Shown: positions 54,241-64,000 of the stretch, one piece after another
How positions within the stretch are numbered: position 1 is the first letter of the stretch
How the letters are laid out: every line of letters begins with the position of its first letter
Assembly (NCBI RefSeq): GCF_026210795.1
Contig: NC_089429.1
Span: 7,783,001-7,847,000, forward strand
DNA length: 64,000 nucleotides
Reading direction: 5' to 3'
Origin: Rhizophagus irregularis
Taxonomy: Eukaryota; Glomeromycota; Glomeromycetes; Glomerales; Glomeraceae
Position numbers and translations under genes: made by a program
The notes under the pieces: generated by a model
The model's input: the letters and a program-made list of their open reading frames with translations, nothing else
Databases searched by the model: none
What the model was told of the DNA's origin: nothing

Positions 54241-57200
54241 TAAAACAATCACGTGTTAGTGCATACTATAGAATAGGATCGACACATTTTGTTTAAAACT
54301 TATGACATCATAAATTACTAATTATCCTTATACATATTTAGATAACGTTATGTTGAACACCCTTATTTAGTAATTTACAATCTGGATATAAACCAGCCAG
54401 TCTCCTTAAGTTTTGAACCTGGGTACATAGGTTCAAGCCCAGTTGCTCTAGCAATAGCCAGAAATTTACAAAGAAGATATGTTTCGGAAGTTCCTTTAGT
54501 TTAATAATAGTCATCTCCTATTTACAATTTACTTGTACCAATTTTCGTATTTTTATTAAAAGTTGATATTATCTAATTCGATATTTTTTTATTTTTTGAT
54601 ATATAAAAGAGAAAGTATTGAGAAGCAGATTGTGTATTCGAAGCTTAATGCTTCGATTGTTCATCGATAAGAATGTTGATGTGATGAATATCGATGATGA
54701 TAGAAAATAAATGAAGAAATAAACAAATAACATATACGAATTGATATCAATATATTATCACATTGACCAATTCCTAATTCAATACATTATATAATAGTCA
54801 AAAAGTTAGTAACTCTCCCTACAATTAAACAAATCTTTGGATTTATTAGTCGTTATTAATCGAGGGGCTAACGAGAATTATCTTCCATATTTGATATTTG
54901 GGACATTAAAAGAATTAAAATTGTGAAAGAGGAAATAAAGAGGTTTATTAAATGAAGTCGAATATTTTTCTTCATGATTATTTAAAAGGTTAGAGACGGA
55001 AAAGGATGGGTTTCTTTTAATATTTATTAAATTTATCTCGGTGGAATTGGTTTTTTATTATAAAAGATATTAAATTTCCTCTCATAATTTTAATGAGAGG
55101 AAATAGAGATGGAGAAGGATTTTCTTTTAAAATTTATGTCGGTGGAATTGGTTTTTTTATAATAGATATTAAATTTTCCTCTCAGTCAATTTTAATGAGA
55201 GGAAATAGAGACGGAGAAAGATTTTATTTTAACGTTTTTATTAAGATAGGGGTGGTAGTGTTTTTTCATGATTAGCATTTCTTATGATAGTATTTCATGA
55301 ATTTAAATTTATGTCTGGAGGAAATAAAGACGAGGGTTTTCTTCATAGGGTTAGTATCGAAGAGTTGGGTAATCACCAATTTATGTTGGTCAAATGGTGA
55401 AAATATGATGATGAAGTGGTCCTATATGATGTATCGGTAATGGACTGATTGATCAAGATCTGAATTAGAAATTTGAAGACTAGCGTAAGACGCGTGAAAT
55501 AAGTAGGAATAATATTATTATCTATTTTTATTTAATTAAATTTTATAATTATTTTTAGCTTTACAAAAATGGGAATGCATTAGATCCCTGTTATAGGAAG
55601 GCAGAGAGATTGCATATACTACGAACCAAAGTCAACACTGTTTGGTGGTCGATGTAAAATATTTTACAATTGTAGCATCAAAAGTTTTATACTGGCATGT
55701 GAATCTATAGAAAAATGATGTTCCTTTCCGTTTCCAAGTATTTGCTAAATACAAAAGAATGATCCTCTCGTAAGGTAATATATACGAACATGTATTCTTT
55801 AATTATTTTAAAAATAATCGTATATTTTTTATTTTATAGGAGTATCCTTTGTACGATTATGCATCGATAAAGTTGAAAATATATTATGGTTTTCACATTT
55901 TGAATTTTTGATAAGCAAAATTTACAGTATTTATTTCAAAGGGAACTAGTCGCTTGTGACTTTGAGGATTAGGTATAGCTTATTATTAATTAGTGGGTAG
56001 AATTTAACCATTATAGTTCTATCGGTACGAAAATGTTTTAGAATTACGAGATTGGTATAATGAGCGTCGGACTAGATGGAATTGATGAAGCATGAAATTT
56101 ACAAATTTGATCACTTTGTAGTAGACTTACAGTATCAATCAAATTATTTTACGATTAGATCAAATCGTCAAAATATCAATTATATTATTTTATTGTGTGA
56201 AAAGACCGTGAACCACTACATCGTGATAATAAATTTTTTACTGACTTGTAAATAATGAATGCATCTGCATCGCGTGAAACTTATATGTTAAACTATAACT
56301 AAAATTTCATAATAAATTTTTATTTATACGATAAAATTAGGAAAAATGGATTAAATAAAATATATTATACAATTTAATTTAAATAATGAAAATTGTAATA
56401 ATTTTCGAGGTAACGTTAAAAAACATAAAACATATGAAGGAATATTAGATCTGCATTCTACAATGGTAGCAACTGGTGCAGCTCCATTAGATGTACAGAT
56501 GTACTTGAAGAATAAATATCACCAATTGTTTTTTTAGGACGGGAAATGTATGCTGAAAAATGTTTATATAAATATACAAGACATTTATTAATAAATTAAG
56601 ATGATATATTTATTTAAGAAAAGACGAGTATATGACTTACTAAGAGATCTTTAAGATTCGCGAGGAAGTACAAGATATGCCAAAAAACGAAGCACGAATT
56701 AATATCAATATGTACCGATAAATTATGAATAATAATCAGATGAGCATTTAAACATCTCTACTTATTCATCCCGTTCAATCTCGACCTATCTAACTCAAGT
56801 ACGATACAACTGCCAGTCCGAATACCGCCCTTATCATACGCCATCAAGATAAGTATTTCTTTCTTGTACCTCATTTGCATGTTCTTTACTTGAAGCTTTA
56901 TCGTTGGAAAAAACCAGTAATTGTTATTTTTGTTGCTACTTTGATAACCGACTTCAATTATTTGTTTTTTGCTCGAATTTCACTATCTTCGCCTTTAACC
57001 CGATAGCTCCTAAAGCCCTAGCATTAAAGCTCATCACTTGTGTCCTTCAGTATTTGTAATAAGATGAACAGAAGATATTTTTTTGATTCTAGAGTAATTG
57101 GACTAGCTTATTTAAATAGCCCTACTTTGAAATTAGGTAAACCATTTCTTCAACTTTCACATGATCACCACAGAGTTATCTTGATATTTATTATATTCCT

Positions 57201-58931
57201 TCCCATTACTTTTTCGTCGTACGTTTCTTTTTCTTGAAAGACGAAAGCGACTCCGATTTAAAATCGTCTCATCATTAATCTCTTTTTTTGAACGTTTTCT
57301 GGTTATTGCTTGGTAAACACCCGGGTTTCTTCAAGATGATGTTTCATCATCAATTTCAATCGGATAAAATCATCATTCTTATTTACATCAAATTTGTATC
57401 AGAGAGCTTACGCTATTTCTTGGTTGTTAATATTGGCCGTGTTGATTAACATGTGATTTTGAAGTAGAGTTTTCTTAGTTTTGAAGACCAAGTTCGTTGT
57501 CTAAATTGGAATTATTAGTAGAATTATGAATTTGTTGATTCATAATTATGAAAAGATTGATTTATTTATAACTTACATCATTTTCTTGAATAATCTGCCA
57601 CCTAAAGCCGTCTTTTCATACATGAAAAGTATCATAATAATGTTTCCGCATCTGCTAAAGCAACTGACTAGCTTGAACAAAAAGCACCAACTAAAAAATT
57701 ACGGCACTAAAAATAATTACATATAAAAACCCCCTTTTTTATTAGACTTTACATAATATATAAATTATAAAAATACGAATATACCCTATTTTAAAGGTGG
57801 AAAACAAATATTGCGGAGAAACAACACTTATAAATTCTAAAAATATGGATATATCCTATTTTAAAGGTGGAAAACAAAAAGGCGCGAAGAAAAAATCACG
57901 TTATCAGATTAGCGCGTGTACTCTTATTCTTATCAATTTGGATTTGCCTTTTGTGTCACCAACTTGAATGGTTATCATAGAATTTGATCTGACATCATCT
58001 GTTAATTTCACCAATTTCATTTCAATACAAAAATAACTTAATGTTACATTTTTATAAATAAATTGGTTCATTAGCATATGTTTAGGATCCTAAACATACT
58101 AGGAAGACAATAAGAAGTGCCGTGACCGGTCTTTGTTTCTTAACATTTGGCTTAATCTCTAGTTTTCTTTAACTATCACCGCCAAGATTTAAAAAATAGA
58201 TTGTTATGTTGTTGCAGCATTTATTTTTCGACTTAAAATCATATTAAATAATGCAGCTAAGGACTTTTTATTTATTTGGTAATTATTTCATTATTTAAAT
58301 TATTTAATTAACAATTAAATACATTTAAGTATTTAATAAAACTATTACTTATTGTGATTCATCAGAAAATATTCTGAGATTTTCGGGTTGGTGGAGTTGG
58401 TGGTATAGGTGTGATGTTTTGCACATAGCCTTTGCGGCTTCATGGCACAAAATCTAACACTTTTGTGGAACGACCGGACAAAACAAATCCAGATTCTGAC
58501 TCGCTAAAATCATCTAAAATGCTTTACAAAATTAAGAAGTAAACAATTAGTAATTGAGATCCCACTTTCCCTTTTTCATCCTTCACCTTTTCCCCTATTT
58601 TCATTTTTTTTTCGTCTTCCCCTTTTCCCCTCTCTTTTGTTTTTCCCTTTTAAATTAATTTCATTTATTAAGGTCCATTTCTTTCATAATCCACTTTCTT
58701 TAATTGTTCACCACTTATCATGTATAATTTAATCTATAACAATTAAAAACAAACAAAAAATAAATTTTTTCTCTTTAATATTTTTTATTCGTTCTAAATA
58801 ATAAATGATTAATTTTGTCCTGTGATTGCATCTCGAAAATACATTTAAGAAAATGGTTAATCATTTCAAAGTTATGCAATTGAAGACTCCCGAGTTCTTT
58901 ATTTAAATTTCATTTCTCGTATATAATATGG
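54241..58931. other. Gene-poor AT-rich region with short tandem repeats
   Basis: A repeat of period 104 bp lies at 55034-55250 (GTCGGTGGAATTGGTTTTTT, with inner CCTCTCA...TGAGAGG palindromes). A two-unit repeat with CCTATTTTAAAGGTGGAAAA lies at about 57761-57890. A block at 56850-57060 resembles 30600-30870. No convincing gene. Confidence 0.5.
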
Positions 58932-59165
58932 ATTATATATTAACATCACATTCAATTTAATAAATAATATTGTAAATTTTGCCCAAAAAATTGATCGGGA
59001 ATCACACGTAAAAATTTAAAAATTTAAAATAGATTTTCATTATTTTGAAGCATATATTAACATCACATTCAATATAAATAATATTGTAAATTTTTGCCCA
59101 AAAAATTGATCGGGAATCACACAAAAATTTAAAAATTTAAAATAGATGTTCATTATTTGAAGCAA
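58932..59165. repeat. Two tandem units of about 116 bp
   Basis: TATTAACATCACATTCAAT, then AAAAAATTGATCGGGAATCA and a TTTAAAAATTTAAAATAGAT stretch, repeated with few changes. Confidence 0.8.
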
Positions 59166-62100
59166 TTACATCACACGGATCTACATACAATCAAGTGGAA
59201 TATATAAAAAACTGATCAGTAATGTGATATTTTAATGATTGGATAAAGATGATTGGATAAAGAATGTGTCACAAATTTCATACTTTACTACTCAAATAAA
59301 ATAGCATATTATTGTAATTATTGTAAATTAATTTAATTCAGGTATAAGCGGATTAGATCTTTTATTTGAAAATATTGTTATGAGAAACATAAATTATTTC
59401 CGCTCTAAAAAAATAATATATATTACAGTATATATATATATATATTTGAATATATTTCAATAAAATAAATTTCCCTAAATGTTAATTCTTGAATATACTA
59501 TATACTGTGATAAATGGTCACATCACCGTCGCGTCTTGATAATATGATTTTGTCTTAATAATATTATTTAACTCATCATTATTTTTTTTCTCCTAAACAT
59601 AAGGGGCAAATCATTGAAATAAAAATCAATAAAACCAAAAAAAGAAAATATGACTGCCAAAAGAGGGACATAATAGCAATCGCAGAATCGCAGATCATCA
59701 TTGATAAAGGAGTATTTTATGCAATTCTTCCGTCAAAAGGAACAAAAATGAAAAAAAATGAATAGCGATTTAAGGATTATTTACATGCATGAGAATGTTT
59801 TTCGCATGATTTCTAACGAATAGAAAAGTGTCATGAGAACTTTAAAAAATCGGATTTATTTGATTCCATCAAGGTTTTAAAATGAACAACTATAAATGAT
59901 TACATTTAAGAAGAACCTAATGCACATTGGCGTTTCAGAAATGGTCATCTGGCATCTTTTGTTTAAAAAAAAAAAATAAATATTTCTTTTTTTTTTAGTT
60001 TAAATAAAATAATTATCAAAGTAAAAAGTATTTTATTTCTTTTAAAAAAAATAAAATTAGAAAAAAATAAAGAAAATATCAAAAAAAAAAAAAATTAATT
60101 CTTGAAAAATATTTTTTATAAAATTTTTGTATAGTATTTGTATAGTATATGCTATGAAAATTTTCTTTTTTTTTACCGTCGTATTATGTGTCGTATTATG
60201 TGGAATTTTAAAATTTTAAACCAGCTGATAGATGTGCATGTAGTATAATACTGTGCTACGTATATTTTTCGATAAGCCTAATTTGGTATATTCTATCTAA
60301 ACCTAATATAATAGGACCGCCAGAGATCACAAAATTTTGTGTTTCGATAAATGCATATATGATTTTTTTGACGAATAAAATTCATTTGATGCACCTTTGA
60401 TGCACCAATTATTAGTTTATTATCATTTATTATTATCATTATTTTCTTAGCTTGTTTTCCTTAAAAAAAAAATAATGAATATATTTATTATATATTTATT
60501 ATGTTATTATTCATTTTCTCAATATTATATTTATAATTACTATTTGTAACAGAAAAATATTTTAAGAAAAATAATTCCATTTAGGGTTAATTCAGAGAAA
60601 TGATTAGGAATTAATAAACAAAACCAAAAAAAAAAAATTGTGTTAGTTCACAAAATTTGTTATTTAATACCACATTTTTTGGCGTACTTAGGCCTTCATG
60701 TTCTATTAATAAATAAAATACTTATTTAGGCCGGACAAATAAATTTTTTAGATGATGCGGACGCAAAAATTGACGCGGGCCAGTTACGAGAATCTAGATA
60801 TTTCATTTACTCGGCCTTATATTTCTCTCATTTCTCATTTAAAAACCCTTAAATTTCAACTTCACAATGTCAAGCAAAACGATCATTGCCGACAACATCG
60901 TATTTACTTTCTAAAACGTCGACGAGTTTATAAAAGAAAAAGATACAAAATCAATAAACCATCTTTCGGAGACTACACTACTGTACTACTGCTATCATAT
61001 TAGCCAAATATTTGAATAAATAAATGAATTTATGGAGAAACAACAAAATGAGTTGTAGGTGTCTATCCATTTGTTTTTAAATAATTGCAAATATAATAAT
61101 ATATTATCAATGTATATTAATTTTAAATTTGATCTTAAAAGATACAAGAACGAATTCATTATAATTTTTTTTTTTTTCAAGGTTTTGTTCAAGTAATTCT
61201 TCGATGATGCAGGAAAAAATGCGTCGGATTCCGAAATTAAGGGATTTTTTTAAAAAAAATCTGGCAAATATACATAAAATTAGTATTCGTGAATTGAAAA
61301 ATTTTATAACATTTTAAAATATTTATGTATATATATAATTTTTTTTAAAAATATTAAGTTTTATTATATGTATCTACATTTTAGTTTTAAGTAAGTAAAC
61401 TTTAATAAAATTATTTTTTGAAATTTTAAAGATAAATATATAAGTCAGATAACAAACAATGAATTATTAATTAATCTCATCAAGAAAATAATTAAATATA
61501 AATATGAATTTTCTGTTCCACAGATTTTTTCAATGAAAAATAAAATTCTTGACATATAAATACTAATTTTCTCAATCGTTCATTCTTAATATTTATCGCT
61601 TGAAGCTTTTCATATGTTTCCAAAATACGTTCATAATTTATCGGCGGAGCTAATCAAAAACGTAAAATAAAAGATGGGTTAGAATTAATTTTTTTAAAAG
61701 AAAATATTAAAGAGGTCTGTTTTACTTACCTTCTTCGTCAAGGTATTTTTTATAACTAAGGTTTAAAATTGTCAAAAAAATATTAAAGTTTTGCCCTAAA
61801 AGAAAGAAAAAGAATATGCACAAATATTTTGTTACTTACTGGTTTTCAATTTGTTTTGGTGTGTATTGCGGCAATATCTTGCTAATCCTTATAAAACAAT
61901 CATCCAAATGTCCATACATTCTTACGGAATGTCTGATACGATTGTTTTCCTACAAGAGAAACATGTCTCGTTAAAAATATTTGATATTTTTTTTGAAAAA
62001 AAACAATAATAATATTTACTTCAAGACCGAATTTGCACATTTTCATTTCTTGTTGATTATTATGATTATTAATAAATTATTTTCAAAAATGATAAAAAAA

Positions 62101-62270
62101 TTTGAAATTTTCCTTGTCAAAAAAATGCGGTTTATATAAGGAAGGATTCAAAATAAAAAACAATAATAAGGATCAATCCAAATACAAGATAATATAAAAA
62201 AATAATAATTGAGATCAATATTACACGACAATGTTTGTTATCGCTTTAGCTTTAATATCTCTTTGTGTCG
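59166..62270. other. AT-rich DNA, nothing convincing
   Basis: Long A/T homopolymers and a TATATATA run near 59436. An 83-codon frame at 60752-61003 has no supporting features. Confidence 0.4.
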
Positions 62271-62275
62271 TTGCC

Positions 62276-63100
62276 TTTTTTACATTATTATCCGCATAGT
62301 ACTACTTCAATCATTGCATATGATCGTATAATCGCACATATTGCATTGCCCCTTATATTATTGAAATCATAATATCAATGACCGACCTAATCCATTTTTA
62401 GGATACTTAAATCCAATCCATCATTGTCGAATCTGAAAAAATAAAAACAATGTATACCTTTACTGTCTACTTTAGTCTATTTTAAGACGCTTCATTCAAT
62501 CCAATGGTCAATATGTGGTCAACATGTATCTTTGGTAGATCATCAAATAATATTACTATCTGATCTAGTCTATTTTGCTTAGCCCCAATCCAATCCCATT
62601 TTCGAATCTGGAGAAAATAAGTACAATGATGGATCATACCGTCTATTTTAAATATCGATAAATAAATCTACAGTAGTCAATGTGTATCTTTTTTATATTA
62701 TTATCCGCATAGTACTACTTCAATCATTACATATGATGATATGATCGTATTATCGCACATATTGCATTGCCCCTTATATTATTAAAATCATTATATCAAT
62801 GATCGATAATAATTAAAATTAAAATCCCTGATGATTTCATTCATCAATCCATCAAATAATATTATCTAACCTAGTCCATTTTTAGGATGCTTAAATCCAA
62901 TCCAATTCCATTGTCGAATCTGAAAAAAAAATAAAAACAATGTATACCTTTACTGTTCACTTTAAAATTTCGATAAATAAATCTAGTTTATTTTAGGATG
63001 CTTCATTTAATCCAATGGTTCATCAAATAATATTACTACCCGACCTATTCTATTTTAGAATACTTAGCCCAATCCAATCCCTGGAGAAAAAAAGAACAAT
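62276..63100. repeat. Tandem duplication, period about 411 bp
   Basis: TTATTATCCGCATAGTACTA followed by CTTCAATCAT occurs at about 62285 and 62696. The GCACATATTGCATTGCCCCT and CAATGTATACCTTTACTGT blocks follow in both. Both copies have small internal rearrangements of a TCTATTTTAGGATGCTT word. Confidence 0.75.
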
Positions 63101-64000
63101 GTGGATCATAAAAGAATTACCGTCTATTTTAATTTAAATTTCGATAAATAACTCTAGTCTATTTTTAGAATGCTTCAATCCAATCTGTGGATAAAATATG
63201 TATCTTTGGTAAATCATGAAGAAATACTTTATATTTTTAATCTCAATATATGTTTTATTTTAAATATATGTGGACAAATAAGAAATAAATAAAATTTTCT
63301 TTAAGACGGTTCGCCAAAAAAAAAGAAAAAAAAATTTAGTGGAAGTTTATACTATAAAAAATTTTATTAGCAGCTTTGCCACGCATTATTAATTGATCTG
63401 TGTTTTATATTCTATCATAACTTTAAATTTAAATATGATTTATAATATCTGATATGTGTTACATATTTGACGGGCGTCAGGTAGATCTGTCAGCGGTACA
63501 TCGAATTATCAAATTTTAAAAATTTTAGAAACCCGATCACGTGCCCGTAGGTGATCTTATAGCGCCGGCAAAACCCGTGACATAATTTCATAATTTTTAG
63601 TTCGTAATTTTGGCCAAAACACGTAATGTCGTGTTTCCTTTTTCGCTTTTGAACGTGTATGTTAAAAACTTCTAAATAGAGTTAAATAAAAAATGCAAAA
63701 AACCAATAAAGCATATTGAATTAAACTTATTATGGTAATGAAATTCTGTAAAAGGAATAATGAATAAGATCAATAAAACCTTTTTTATGTCGTTATTATA
63801 ATATTTATTTTTAAATTTTTTAAATCAAATTATGTAACAATTAATTTAAATATATAAATAATATGTGAAACATGATAAGAAATATTTTAAATGATTTGTA
63901 ATAGTTTATATAATGAATTTATAAGCATGCACAAAATATGTCATGAGAACTTTATTGTTAATGTGATTCTATGATTCTAAAAGATTCCGATTAATAATTT
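63101..64000. other. AT-rich end with a GC-richer patch
   Basis: At 63470-63620 a GC-richer patch holds GATCACGTGCCCGTAGGTGA, an inverted pair around CACGTG, and GCGCCGGC. It could be a promoter or a transposon edge. No gene is seen. Confidence 0.4.

Noticed and set aside
54395-54470. tRNA-like GGTTCAAGCCC with nearby stems
   Set aside because: No acceptor stem or anticodon arm can be formed with correct spacing.
60752-61003. 83-codon plus-strand frame, basic C-terminus
   Set aside because: No domain, no context and alternative short frames of equal quality.

Overview
This window looks like nuclear DNA of an arbuscular mycorrhizal fungus of the Rhizophagus type (inference). The flanks are very AT-rich and full of short repeats. 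The host genes are split by many small GT-AG introns. Several families resemble ones I associate with that lineage: a Plavaka/KDZ-like transposase, a coiled-coil Gag plus aspartic protease family, and an N-terminal 'LKGQEKLSYL' gene family. No tRNA, rRNA or CRISPR array was recognised.

The centrepiece is a Polinton/Maverick-type element at 423-20154. It is visibly more GC-rich than its surroundings and its genes lack introns. It has long terminal inverted repeats of about 481 bp, with only three differences by eye, flanked by a 5-bp direct repeat ATAAA. In order it carries: a DUF5906/SF3-type helicase (+), a compact family B DNA polymerase (+, one in-frame stop), a zinc-finger/IQ-like protein (+), an unknown protein (+, frameshifted), an F-box protein (+, frameshifted), an inserted LINE (+), a protein with two 'NPxTGRxIxxGG'-like repeats (+), an unknown CxxC protein (+), an A32/FtsK-like packaging ATPase (-), a coiled-coil/Gag/retropepsin cassette (+, several frame breaks), a chromodomain integrase (-), a zinc-ribbon protein (+), and a second F-box-like protein with an acidic tail (-).

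I find no double-jelly-roll major capsid, minor capsid or adenovirus-like protease gene. The slot between packaging ATPase and integrase is filled by a retroelement-type Gag-protease cassette packed with only 31 and 14 bp of spacing. This suggests a Polinton backbone that uses, or once used, a Gag-type shell. The element also shows virus-like expression signals: an upstream motif AATTGAAGAT (or AACTGAAGAT) 24-42 bp before several start codons, two copies of it lying in the terminal repeats and pointing inward, and a TATTTTTT run shortly after most stop codons.

Right of the element (20155-32688) are minisatellites, a broken minus-strand spliced gene, nested MITE-like hairpins, a KDZ-like transposase gene split by a foldback insert, a decayed unknown gene and a kinase fragment. 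One apparently intact ten-exon host gene lies at 32689-35263 (563 aa when spliced, every phase consistent). From 35264 to 44993 the DNA is largely gene-poor, with a 410-bp tandem duplication. At 44994-54180 there is an old segmental duplication, each half carrying a secreted ricin-B-like lectin gene; one copy is intact, the other lost its N-terminal half at a 260-bp repeat. The rest (54181-64000) is AT-rich repeat DNA without convincing genes.
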